Assembly (NCBI GenBank): GCA_963920665.1
Contig: OY987265.1
Coordinates: 26,355,001-26,419,000 of the forward strand
From: Straminergon stramineum
Lineage: Eukaryota > Streptophyta > Bryopsida > Hypnales > Calliergonaceae
Direction: 5' to 3'
Length of the DNA stretch: 64,000 nucleotides
Below the pieces are notes generated by a model. That model had not been told where the DNA came from. It saw only the letters and a list, made by a program, of their open reading frames with translations, and ran no database searches. The position numbers were made by a program, and so were the translations under genes. Positions 37,143 through 49,384 of this stretch are shown here, one piece after another (within the stretch, counting starts at the first letter, position 1; each line of letters opens with the position of its first letter).

Positions 37143-37322
37143 TTAGACTTAGAGTCTATTGGGTGTTGCTTGTAGTCAAAGGCAGCCCAAGGTTGCTAGT
37201 TATCCCACATGGTTTGTGGATAACTAGTGAAAGGCTTTTAGCTTATGTTCAGCCCATACATGGGCCTTGGTATCTTCTACCATCTAAGTAAAGCCTTTCT
37301 CCATTCAAAACTCAATACTAAC

Positions 37323-37503
37323 AATGTTGAAGTCTATATTCGAAATTTTGAGCTTGTTGATTGTATACCTTCTATTCTATAGATTTTAGAAGTGTAGTTA
37401 AAGACGAAGTTAGCCATTAGAAGAGATTCAACTACACTAGAAGACCGTTTCAAGCTAGTTCCCTATATTGAGAACCAATCACTATAGGCTAGAATTAAAA
37501 AAA

Positions 37504-37556
<53 letters not shown>

Positions 37557-38575
37557 TTAAATTTATGAAAAAATCTAAAATAAATCTAAAATGTTCAAAA
37601 ATTAATTTATTATTATTATCTAACATGGATGTCATCTGGCTACATGAGCCTCCTACTGACACTAAGTTCCCATAATTTGAATACTCATCAGAACTCACAA
37701 GCTTCCAGAGTAGCTAAATTTCTTTTAATGCTTATAATTTTATGCAATTGAACTATTTTTTCACCATTCTTGCATGCTTTTGCTATAGCATTGTTTGAAT
37801 TTAGTATGGATCCTTCTATTCTTCTAGATTAGACCACAAGAAGTTTTGCAAACATTGATCATATAATCTACATTAATTGAATGGGCCCAAATTCAATACT
37901 TTTGATTCTATAAATAAACACTCAATGCCACCTACTTATAGTATTGGAATGCACTATTTGTTGGATGTATGGAAAAACTACAATTCTCTTTACCTTCTAA
38001 TACTAGGTTTATTGACTATGGAACTTCTCAAAATAGGGGCTCGGAATCCCCATGACCCATAAGTAATGAAAGGGCTTTACTTGAAGGTCATGAATCGTGA
38101 TGTTGGCAAAGAATAATAATAAGAGCACCTAATCTAGTGAGGAGGTATAGCTTGGACCACGATTGTTCTTGAAAACCTTTTGATCGCAATTCTTGTAAGT
38201 ATCCAATTTCATAATGTGAATCAAAGGCTATTTGATCTCACATAACATTTCAAGTTTGTTCTTTTTTTCCGGATGATACAAACATGCAAAAGAAAAGATA
38301 ATTCAGATCACTAAAAATCAAGTCAAGACAACTTGCTTGATATGGCAAGATACACAAGTGTATAAAAGTGATGCCATCAAAAAATTCATCAAGCCTCACA
38401 CACCTAAACAGATCCTTGCAATTGTTCCACTCATCATAATTAGAAAAGCCCACTAAAACACTCCATTACAAGCCTCAAAAGGAATGCAACATCAAATTCA
38501 TGGTCAACTTCTTACAACTACATCAAATTCAAGAGAGCCTTCTAAATCCTTGTTGTAGTCAACATTCATTTCCAT
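37323..38575. other. Spacer with poly(A)/(AT)n microsatellite
   Basis: About 37497-37554 is an A-run followed by (AT)n. The rest is AT-rich with no recognised gene. The right part is the 3' flank of the receptor kinase pseudogene. Confidence 0.5.
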
Positions 38576-41500
38576 CTAGGGAGCCACGTCCCTAAGCATT
38601 TTCACCACTTTACGCATTGAGGGACGATTTGTAGGTATGTAATTGGTGCATAATATCCCCACTCGCAAGACTTGAACCATCTCACTTTGTGAACTTGTCC
38701 CACACTTGGAGTCTAGGATCTCACACAACCCTTTTGGTGTCAACCCTTTGTTATGAACCCATTGCACCAAGTTTTCTCCATCCATGCCCTCCAATGGGTT
38801 TGTAGCACATTTTCCAGTCACCAACTCCATCAACACAACGCCAAAGCTATAGATATCAATTTTCTCTATCACTCGCATTCCAAATGAATATTCTACATCT
38901 AACATCCCCAACCCAATCACACTACAATCTCGCAATAAGAAATCATCCATTGGAAGTTAGAACAATGATTGACCAACTTGACATCTCTAAGAATCTACTA
39001 TCCACTGTAAGAATAGCCATGGATGGATGAATCCAACTCTTCACCTAGAGCAATGTAGCCCACTAAACCAGCAATTGAAGACAAGTCAAATGATGTTGTC
39101 GGATCTACCATTCTTGCAATTTCAAAATCAGCCAAATGTGCTTCATACTCCCAATCCACCAAAATGTTGTTGGACTTGACATCCCAGTGAAGGATTTGTG
39201 GGGAGGAATCATGGTGCAAATACTCCAATCCCTACCAATAAAAAAAATGGAAAATATGAAAATTATTTTCCAAGCACCCACATGTACACAATTGACTTTC
39301 AAGCAATCTAGTATAGTAGAAAAGAGAATGTTCACAATTATAATTTGGGAATATGAGGAATGGGTTGTTGTGATGAACCATAGCAAACCCCATAGCTATT
39401 TTGTAGCATATTTCCCAAGGGACTAGATTGGCATTGGGGCCATGCAATAGATCCCCCAAGCTACCATTGAGCATGTACTCATACACCAAAAGGTTGTTGT
39501 TACCATTTGTACAACTACACAAAAGCTTCACGATGTATCGGTGATGAATGTTGGCTACTGTCTTCAACTACACCCTATCCAAGCAAGCAAAACCCATGCA
39601 CATTGATAGTTAAATTTTTGCACAAATGACTTAGCACTTGCAAAGATTTGCACCTACACCTTTGCAACCAATGGAAACTAATGGAGGACTTTCTAAACCT
39701 CAGTACCAAAACCATGATCACATTACCCTTCTTCTTTCTTTATAGCCCACAATTTCTTCACAACCACTGTTTCACCATCACTTAGTGTAACCTTAAACAC
39801 TTGGCCCGAACCACCTATCCAATCAAATTTTCTTCCTCCAAAGCCGTGACCTCGTCTTTGTGGTACACTTTATTGTGAAACGATGTCAATATCCACAAGC
39901 TTTCTTCCTCAGGCAAGTGCAAAATGTCCCGCCATGAGGGGCAACCAATGTAGTTTTTGAAAACAAGAATCAATACCACAATCACCACAAAACCCATAAC
40001 ACCAAACACCCCACTAACACCATCCATACTTGCTTTCTACCAGCTTTGGATGCCAAATTTTGGGTAGATGATTTAGAGCCACAAGAGCCCTCTATGCACA
40101 AGTGTGGATTTCCACTGAAGTTCACTTCCACAAATGTCACTCCATTTCCCTCCGTTGGGATGACCCCTAACAAGTTGTTGAAGGCCACATGTTGAACAAG
40201 TCTAAAGGGATGGTTCCTGTGAGATCATTCACAAAGACATTTAGAACACTCAATTTGTTGAGATGGGCCAACTCCTTGGGAATGTCATTGACCAAATGGT
40301 TTCTAGAAAGGTCTAGTTGAAAAAGCTCAGAGCAATTGCCTAAGCTTGTAGAAATAGTGCCAAAGAATGAATTGGCACTCAATACAAGTTGTGTCAAGCT
40401 TGACAAGTTTCCCAACAATGGAGAGAGGGTGCCATTGAACCCATTGCAGTTGGCTTGGAATTTGACTAAGCTCGTTTGTCCAATCTCTATAGGAATAGGG
40501 CCCGAAAATTGATTGTCTTGAACAAACAAGATGGAGAGAGACTTTGCATTTCTAATGTTGGCATCTATATTTCCACTCAAATGGTTCCTGCTCAATTGCA
40601 TCCTCATCTAGTTGGTGCCCCCCCATAAGCCCACCGGCATAGACCCCTCCAGTTGATTGCCATCTAACCGCAATACTCTCAAATTTGTGCAATTGCCATA
40701 TGTATTAGGAATTGTACCATTTAGTTTGTTTTCATATAATCCAAGGAATTGCAATGGTGCATTGTTGCCCCAACAAAGATAGGGAGGCATTGGACCTTCA
40801 AAAAGGTTGTATCCCAAGTCCACCCATTGAAGCAAAGTATTCCTCCCAAGATCATATGGGATTTCACCAATTAGTTGGTTTCCATGGAGATAAAGATGAG
40901 ATAATTGTTCTAAATTGGCAATTTGAGGAGGAATCGGTCCACTTAAGTGATTAACACTCAGATCGAGAAACTTGAGAAGAAAAAGGCTCTCCCAAATGGG
41001 TGGAATCCGTCCACTTAGATTATTTGCATTTAGGGCGAGGTGTGTAAGAAGTGTCAAATTTCCGAGACTAGCTAGAATTTCTCCACTAAAGTTGTTGACT
41101 CTAATATCAAGCCAAGTCAAGCTACCCCTTAGATTTGCTAGGTGTGCCATGTCTCTACTCAAGCTATTAGAGAAAGCAATTACTTGCCAAAGCTTGTTGC
41201 ATTGCAACAAAGAGCTTGGAAGAGGCCCCATCAACTAATTCTCATAAAGCCACAATACCATCAAGTTTGACATGCTTCCAAACATGTTTGGAATGTAGCC
41301 ATTGAGAGAGTTATTGCCTAGATTCAATTCTTCAAGATGCATCAGACTTTGAAGAGAGGGAATAGGACCCATGATGTGGCACCTCTCAAGATTGAGAGTC
41401 CTCAACTTTGTCAATGTTAGTAGTCCTGTTGGAAATAGAGAAAATGGAAAATTCACACCATGTAGGCGAAGATCCTCCATGCCCTCCCATAAGCTTACAT

Positions 41501-42378
41501 TTGGCCATGGCGTCATGTCTAGGGCATCCAAGTTTGAGCCTAACTACAAAACTTTCAAGTTTGGAATGGTGAAGAAGCCCAACGGTAGTGTACCATTCCA
41601 ATTGTTATGTGACAAAGCCAATTCTTCCAGCTTTGTAAGTGAAAGGATGGAATTTGGCATTTGGCCTTTGAAGTAGTTCCAAACAAGACGTAGAACTCGC
41701 AACTCTTGGAGCTCCTCAAATTTGTTCTCCAAGGTGCCCTCAAAGTAATTGTATGATAGGTCCAATACTTGTAGATTTTTGAGTTTAGGAAAGTTATTAG
41801 GAAATTTTCCACCAATGAGGGTCCAACTAAGGTTGAGGTACACTAACTTGGAGCAATTCACAATGTCTTTAGGGAAATTTCCGCTCAAACTTGTATTTCC
41901 CACGTTCAAGATTGTAAGATTGACAAACTTTGTTGCATGACAATACATTCTACTCCAATTAAGCAAATCTCACCCAAGTTCGAAATCACTATGCCACCTA
42001 TCCAGTTGGCACCACTTCAAAATCATAAGACATACAATCTAAAATAAAAAAATTTGTAACATGCTGAAGCCACTTATAAGGAGTGAGGGTATAGATGTCC
42101 CCAACTAGGTGGCAGAAAGGGAGAGGGGAGAAATCTAGTACAATTATAGAATCTTGGGTACATTTTACACCATTCCACAAACAAGGAGTGTTATTCGAGG
42201 CATTCCAATTGCTCAAGCTGTTGTCTACATCCTCCAAAAAATCTTGCTTCCATTTGAACAATACTTGGCCTTCTTCATTGAGACACATCACACATCCAAA
42301 TAGTACACTTGTGCATGCTATGACCCACAAGTGATAAACCTTATATAGTTGTCTACCATCCAATTTCCTCTTCTCCAT
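38576..42378 (-). pseudogene. LRR receptor-like kinase pseudogene (subfamily XI, HAESA/CEPR-like)
   Basis: The gene would be a plasma-membrane peptide-hormone receptor kinase. From 42378 leftward come the signal-like N-terminus and LRRNT (LSNWNASNNTPCLWNGVKC), then about 20 LRRs (for example SGNFPKDIVNCSKLVYLNLS), a transmembrane stretch near 39990, and a kinase domain with LVYEYMLNGSLGDLLHG and VKSNNILVD. The usual subfamily XI kinase intron lies before [10 protein letters not shown] (about 39233-39375). In-frame TAG stops occur at 41544, 41235 and 40608. Frameshifts occur near 40187, 40000 and 39805. Catalytic motifs are lost: HRD reads HWD, DFG reads DFE, and APE reads ALG. It ends with a normal-looking kinase C-lobe (RPSMRKVVKMLRDVAP). 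It cannot make an active kinase. Confidence 0.92.
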
Positions 42379-45300
42379 TTCTAGCTACAAATGGGTCCCC
42401 TAGTAACACTTGGAGATGACAATTCACAATTCCTCACTCAATTGTGATGAGTCTTCAACCCCTTGATGTGTCCATTATTCAAAGTTGGCTTTACTATGTA
42501 TGGCTCAAAGCATCCTGAATTTCTACAAGGAAACCTATCAAGTCATACACTTCATGGTTGTTGTACCCATGAGGTTTACTACAGTAGCTTGCATGCCGAA
42601 CTTATCCATACACATTACAAGACTGCAAAAGACACTCAGAAATTCAAAATACTACCCTAATCATCAAAACTCAAAATTTTTAAGGGCCTCCACTAAAATG
42701 TCTCTAAACTATTAGCAAGTCAATTGGAGAGGAGATTTCACCTCGAACAAGAAGTGTATGAATTAAATACCACTAGAAATTTGGAAAAAATAAAGAACTA
42801 AAACTTTGAAGCAATTAAATTCTATTATAATAAAACATGGATCACAACACCACAAAAAATATGAGAAGGATAGGCACCTAGCAATGCAATCCTTGCTTAG
42901 ACTCTTTAACATCGTTAAAGCTTTGTAATTGAGGGAATTGATACAAGCCCTGACTATCATTGCAATATTGTTACAAACATAGTTCACCATCATCACATTT
43001 GACATTTCAAGTAGCATTCAATAAAGTTACTTGCATCAAGGTGGGATCTCACTTATAACAAGCTAGACTTTAGCTTGCACAAGTTTCAAAGAGAAGTAAT
43101 GAATATTAGAATCCCTCTCTACAATGCCTAATTGCACCCCATCTAATCAAAAGTTTATGCAAGATCATTGATTGCATCATCCTTCTCAAAGAATTAGTTG
43201 TAGGTTTTCAAACAAAGCCTAGTTTCAATTAGGAGCTTGAAAATCCTAAAACCCACATCCATTGAAGTGTTTTATCTTCAAAACAAGACTCCAAGTCTAA
43301 GACATGAAGACATGTTCTCTAAGTAAACCCTATATATATTAACAATATCAAACACACAACAATTAAAAGGTAATTAATGCTTGCAATACAAAATTGCACA
43401 TATTAGACATCTAACATTTTCAATAATGTTTAGAAGAAAGAAATCAACAAACTTAATAAGAATGTGTTTCATGAACTAATGGGCATCATTATTGGTGAAA
43501 TCTAGGTAGCCCAAGCCCCCATTCAATTGTCCAAATGAGTTTCTTATTCAAACCAAATTGGCCTATATACAAAAAGTAATTAAGTGACAAATCCAACACT
43601 CATATCCTTGGTGTCCATGATTAAAGAAAAAATATTCATAAGCCCATGCCTTGCCTTAATTCCTAAAGGTTTGCTTATCCCAAAAGGAAATGCATCTTGA
43701 TTAACCTTGATTGTAACTTTTAAAATAACCAAGACTAGGCATTCGACTTAAACTAAGAATATGAAGGTTGACCAGTTTTGTTCTACTTCCATCTGAAATG
43801 TTGAAAAAATCCAAGCACTAAACAAATTATACCAATTCCAAACTCTATATGATAGAATTTAATCAAAACATAAACCCTTGCACTTGTTTCATTTGTATTT
43901 TCTACATTTGAAATAGTTTTTAAATTTTAATTACAAAATTTTTGTATCTGATTTACAATGTATTCTAACATGTATAATAATTGATAAAAAATTGTTTTCA
44001 TTCTTAACTAAAAAATAAAAAGAATTATCCTTTTTTTACCATAAAAAATTCTAAAAAAATCAATAGCAATAGAAAATAAATTTAACTTGACAATGGCATT
44101 TGACTTAAAGATCATTGGCAAGGGTGTTTTGGGTTTAAGATATAAAAGTACTAAATTAATTATTCTGCAAACCAATTTTCATTGCTATTTGTATATCCTA
44201 CAAAATTCAAATTAATTTATTCCCTTTTTCCTACAAAACTTATAACAAATGAGTGGCAATTTTATATGTAACAAATTGAATATTTTTAAAGTGATAGACT
44301 ATTTGTTATATCACATACTAGAATGTAAGATGGATATTTGAAAACCATTTAAAAGGCTAAATTTACTTAAACATGATGTTTGACCATTTTGCAATAGATG
44401 AGGTCCTCTAGGGATTGAAGAAATTCTCTACAAATGTAATTAAGGCCAGAACACCTACAAGCTACACTTTTTCCAATCCCAATACTTCAAAGGTTGGATG
44501 ACCAAAAACATTCCATAGGATTCTTAGCAAACTCTAGAGAAATGCAAACCAAGGGGATTTGTAGTTACGACATTCTAATAACATTTTAGAAATTTTCAAG
44601 TTTGAAAACATAGGCTAGCCTATACTTAGTAGTTAGTATTAGACTAACCTTGAATGGACTTCCTTGAAGCAAAAAATGTCTGAAATTTCATTGGTTGCTT
44701 TTAAAAAGTTGTGGATTAGGATCCTAGAAGAGTTCATTAAAGGTCCATTTTTAGGTGTCAAAGGATGGAATGTGTTGCAATTAGGTGCTTCTACTTTATG
44801 ATTTGTGTGAAAAGATATTATTTAGGAATACTAATAAAATTGATATTAATAAATCTATGAAATAACATCAAATGCTAACAATGCTTTATATGCAAGAGTG
44901 TTTTGTTACATTAGTCAATAGTGAAATTTTTTTATATTTTTTCATTGACATATATACTTGATTATTGAATTTGAGGGGGTACAATGTCAAGTTCCTTTGC
45001 TAATACCATAGAAATCCTTTTCTTTTGGCACCTTCCAACCGGTACCCAAACTTGAGGACTCACAATATGCAACACATTATTCCCTTAGTGGTTTATAGAT
45101 CAACACATTAGAATATCATGACAGACGAATAATAAAGTCCAACCACACTTCTCCTCTTCAAGCATCACACACCTATCAAAGCATTGTCCATAGTTCTTAA
45201 AACAAATGCTTTGGATAGGGAAACAAGAGTGTAAGTCAAAACATGAATCTTCCCCAAGGAGTCTAGTGGACAAGAACAATGTCAAATGGTATGCCTACAA

Positions 45301-45839
45301 AACAAAGCATAACATATCATATTCTAAACTTTTCATACGTCTAAAAAGAAAGGAAAAAAAACATTGGGTTCAAGGTCTAAAACAATACACTTAACCAATG
45401 GTGTGTTTCACATACCATGCCAATTGGTGTCATCCAAAGTGAAGCCTTCATAATTGAAGTACCACTCCCTTGTCCAAACGTGTATTCTGCTCTCACAAAG
45501 CTGGTGTAGACCTTGAGCTAATGATTCACAATACGCTCTGTCACTGTAAGGCAATCACTATAAAAACTCAAGCTGTTGTTGTGGTGCATTACATCTGAAT
45601 CACTTGCCCATGGCAACGCAATCTTAAATTGCAAATTATTGGCTAAGTCCTACTCTGCAGAATCTACCCAACTAATTACGACAGCGGAGATCAACCAGTT
45701 GCATATTAACAACCAATCAGAACTTGCTTGACCCAGTGTCAGGCAAACTTTATTCGCAGCAAGAATCAAGTGATCAAGATAGACATCTCAATCCCAACCA
45801 TACCGACAAAGATGCAAATGCAACCACTCGTACCTTGAG
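42379..45839. other. AT-rich intergenic region, no gene seen
   Basis: Short frames in both strands have no recognisable protein content. 42379-42500 may be remnant promoter of the pseudogene. Confidence 0.4.
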
Positions 45840-46559
45840 GTGAGAATTCGCAAGGAGCTTGCAGGCTTTCAGTTTCCCTCGATGGCTTTACGGCTCTGCA
45901 AGAGAGAATATGATCCCCACAGAGTAGTATTCAAGATCGAGCATACAACTTCCGCTCAACGAAACCGGAACTCTAAACTTAGAACTCCCACACCAACAAG
46001 ACGTACTGCCCAGAGCTTGATGCGTAACGCCAGACAAGGAAACCTGTGACAAGTACGGCAGCAACAACTCACACGATAAGCTGCTCTCGTGCATCCTTCG
46101 CGGAGAGGGCTTCAATTTTTCGGTAAGCCCAAGAGAGCAAAAACTTTGATCCTCGATCCACAAACATCCGCACGACCCACCAGTTGAAATTCACAGGGGA
46201 GCCTGAACCCGGCCTTCGCGAGCAGCAGCAGCCATTGCGTTCTTCAAGAAAACACAGTCCCAGTGCGTGGAGTGGGGACGTCGAAGAGCGGGGGAAGGGT
46301 CCCTTGGCTCTCTCGGGAAGCTCGGCGTTCAAAGGATGGCACCGCCACTGCCACAGTAGTGCGTCAGTCCGCAAAAAGAGTTCCCTGTTCTCGCGTTCGG
46401 TGCCTCAGTGTAGCTAACTACGGTGTACCAAAATAGCCATGACCTGTAATTCACCCAGAAGCACGGGTCACTTGTGGTGAAGGGCGGGTCACCTGCGGTC
46501 GAGCCTAGGGTACCTATAGTGAAGGGCAACGCAATTTTTTTGTCAAATTTTCCACCTCC
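45840..46559. other. GC-richer island without a recognised gene
   Basis: About 45900-46520 has gene-like composition and overlapping short frames on both strands (for example 46069-46374, minus). None resembles a known family, and no consistent exon chain was found. It may be a promoter or an untranslated exon. Confidence 0.3.
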
Positions 46560-46602
46560 CCGCTCCAATTTTTCATCCATTCGATAATCATCCAAGAGAA
46601 AC
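46560..46602 (+). repeat. Left arm of a perfect 43-bp inverted repeat
   Basis: It starts CCGCTCCAATTTTTCATCC and ends CCAAGAGAAAC. It is exactly the reverse complement of 48116-48158. It is preceded by TTTTGTCAAATTTTCCACC (46538-46556), which recurs in direct orientation at 47924-47942. Confidence 0.95.
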
Positions 46603-48115
46603 TAACTAAATTTGCTGCTGGCGGCACTATGCAGCTTTGTATGTTAAATAGCTTCTTGCGCTTTCTTTTGCTGTCGAAGAGACCGAGGCATGTGTACATC
46701 CCGCATAAGCTTCCGTACTTAGCTGAGTCCTTCCATCGAAGCATTTGGTATTGTCTGGACTCCCGAGATTTGTAGCAGTGTCAGCTCCGCCAGTGCGTGC
46801 TGGGTGTCTCATTTCGAAAACAAAATGTTGCGTTCTCTGTCAATTCTCAGATGGAGCTTCAAATCTCGCGCACACCAGATATGTTGAGACCATGCAGGGT
46901 ACGTACGTGGGGGAGACTCAATTTACTAATCGGGAATTGGAGTGAATAGGAAGTGTAAGGTGTGTTGGATGTGTACGCAAATGGCACACCCATGTAACCT
47001 GCGGCATTCAGCATTCAAACTTGATAAGAATGAATTCAATTGACACTTCGAACATCTTACACATACACCACACTTGTATTCCAAAGACTCACTCAAGGTT
47101 GTAGGTTTGATATTGTCGAAGACTGCCATTTACTCCCAGAACCAATTAATACCACGGTCTATACGAAAAGGACCACCATCACTATCAGCGAGATATTTTG
47201 TCCACCAGGAAAAATGAAAGTTCATCAATCAACTTCCAATCCTTGACCTGTTTGACAATCTCTAGCACTAGGTCTCACTTGTCACCACGATATTATTTCA
47301 CACTCCATTCTATGCGAGTGAATATGAAAATCCGACTAAAATTGCGGACTGACTAATAGTTAATCGGATTCTCGATTTGTAGGTGAGAGTAGCGAAGGGA
47401 TACCTTGAGCAGGCGACAGAAGATCATCATGCTAACCTTCAAGTTGCCGGAGGTAAAATAGGGTTTTGATTATCGTAAATCTAGGGAAGTTTGAGTATGC
47501 TCTCATTTGAGGAGTGAGCCAGTGCTGCAAGGTCAGGAGCAAGGACCTTCAGCATGGAGTGTGGAGTTATGTATGATCAAGGACCTTCTACAACACCTAT
47601 AGTAATGCACGGTGCGTGGGTTCCACTTCGAGTGGGCTTCATCGAGCTCCTGGACAGTCTAATAGATTGGGGGTTTGATCAAGGATTTCTGTGAGTGTAG
47701 GTATGTGTATGTCATCGCACAAAATCCTTTCAATCTTGGGGATGTGATAGTTGTACTGATGTGGCAAGATCACTCTCCATCTTTTTCAGTTTCTTGTTTC
47801 TCGCTGACACTCACCACTGTACAGACTGGAAAATGAATGTTTAAAACAAGTCGCTGTTGGAGTACGAAGCAGGTGGTGAGGTCAGAAGACTTGCAGATTT
47901 ATTCGTGATCTAGTTTTGTTGAGTTTTGTCAAATTTTCCACCACGAGGTAGTAAAGAAGCTCATGTTATGGCGATAGAGCTAGAAGGACAACGGTCGTCT
48001 TCTTGCATTATTATTACAACCAGCCAGATGGTAATGGACTTTGCTAGGGTGATGGATTCTCAGGAGGTCAAACCTCAGAAATCACTGTGAAGTTGAGCCG
48101 CAGGATACCGCAGCG
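46603..48115. other. 1.5-kb segment between the inverted repeat arms, no gene recognised
   Basis: Mixed composition with short frames only. The arms suggest an element or a local inversion, but no transposase and no target duplication are visible. Confidence 0.35.
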
Positions 48116-48158
48116 GTTTCTCTTGGATGATTATCGAATGGATGAAAAATTGGAGCGG
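48116..48158 (-). repeat. Right arm of the 43-bp inverted repeat
   Basis: 43 of 43 bases match the reverse complement of 46560-46602. Confidence 0.95.
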
Positions 48159-48179
48159 ATACATCGGGAAAATACCCCC

Positions 48180-48460
48180 CATTGCTTCAGTACTGTATCA
48201 GTATTAATGCAATTCTACTACTATTCAGTATTGATGCAATATTGAAAATATACTCCTGCAATATTGAAAAATTTGATATTGATGAAATATTGCAGCAATT
48301 GGCTTAGTTGCAGTATTGATTTAATCAAATGATTGAAACAATATTGCAACAATATTACTAGTTGAGAGGTGTCTTGAATGTATATTGCATATGTACAATT
48401 TATAGTAACTATTTTGTATTGAAACACTATTGCATAAGTACTGCAAAAATATTGATTTTT
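48180..48460. repeat. Cryptic array of ATTG/CAATATTG words
   Basis: About 280 bp are packed with short variants such as GATGCAATATTG, CTGCAATATTG, GAAATATTGCAGC, TTGCAGTATTGAT and CAATATTGCAACAATATT, in both orientations with irregular spacing. No coding content. Confidence 0.7.
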
Positions 48461-48468
48461 ATCCTTAA

Positions 48469-49384
48469 CCCCTAAAGGACCATTGTTCCTTTGGAGGCGA
48501 ATGAGATTTTTGGCATGTACCTATGGTCTCAATTTTTGTCCTGATTTTTTGAAACTTTTTATGAAGATAGAAAAATTGATTACCTTCGAGGGAATATAAT
48601 TTTTTTTATTTGGTGCCTAGGAACAAAAGTTATGCCCAAATAAGCTCAAAACAAGGGAGAGGGGGTAGTAAGAAAAAGTTTCAAAAATTTGAATTATTTC
48701 ATTTTTTACATTTTACCTTATAGATTATATTTTTGTCTACACGGAAAGCTTTGATTCATTCCATTTGGATTTGTTATGAGAAAGTTATAGACAATCTTGT
48801 TTTTTGGGCAATTAGAGCATCTTCCTGAAAAAATAACTTGTAGGATTCATTTCTGAAAGCAATTTTTACAATTTTTACAAAAAAAAGGTCCATATAATTT
48901 CATTTGCTTTTTAGAAAAATCTCACCATTGGGATTAGTGCATTTTAATTCCATCTTAGAGATATTAATAATTTAGATTTTCCTTCTATCTTGTACCTACT
49001 TCTACTTAATAATTTTTTAAAGAATAAAAATTAAGTTTTTTTGTATTTTCTTTTTTTTCCTAGATTCTCAACTCAATTCTTCACCACAAAGATATAAAGC
49101 TCAAAACTCTGTAGTGCAAAAAATTAAAGTTAAGAAGGTTCAAAGTCAAATAACCTAATCCCGCAATGTGAGGGAAAACTTGTTTTCTTCACTTTAAACG
49201 TAGATATCTTGCAATCTATGCGGTAAAAAATTTTGAAATTTTTTCCACAAATTTTCATACTAGTTAGGTGTAAGATCCTATGGTTAGATGTGCAAAAAAT
49301 AAAATTTTCAATTTTTTTAAATCTTTGCTCTAAAAATGGCAGTTTTGAGTGTTTTTTGGTAGAAAAATGGCCTTGGTCCTTTAG
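48469..49384 (-). mobile_element. TIR element, subfamily B copy 2 (916 bp)
   Basis: Left end CCCCTAAAGGACCA follows TTAA (48465-48468). Right end, reverse complemented CCCCTAAAGGACCA, precedes TAAA, giving a perfect 14-bp terminal inverted repeat. Its reverse complement aligns end to end with 13375-14296. It is non-coding and AT-rich. Confidence 0.72.

Larger units (their letters stand above)
31732..37317 (+). mobile_element. Full-length young Ty1/Copia retrotransposon
   Basis: The 245-bp LTRs at 31732-31976 and 37073-37317 appear identical base for base. They begin TGTTGA and end TCAATA, so the termini are TG...TA rather than TG...CA. A 5-bp target-site duplication CTAAC lies at 31727-31731 and 37318-37322. 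The primer site GGTTATGGGCCCAC (31977-31990) directly follows the 5' LTR, and a purine tract AAAGTGGGAG (37063-37072) precedes the 3' LTR. The internal order is gag, protease, integrase, reverse transcriptase, RNase H, which is the Copia order. A ~1.06-kb leader precedes gag and contains tandem repeats. Confidence 0.96.

Noticed and set aside
46069..46374. Possible minus-strand protein of 101 codons
   Set aside because: No family resemblance, no exon partners, and overlapping frames of equal length on both strands in a GC-rich island.
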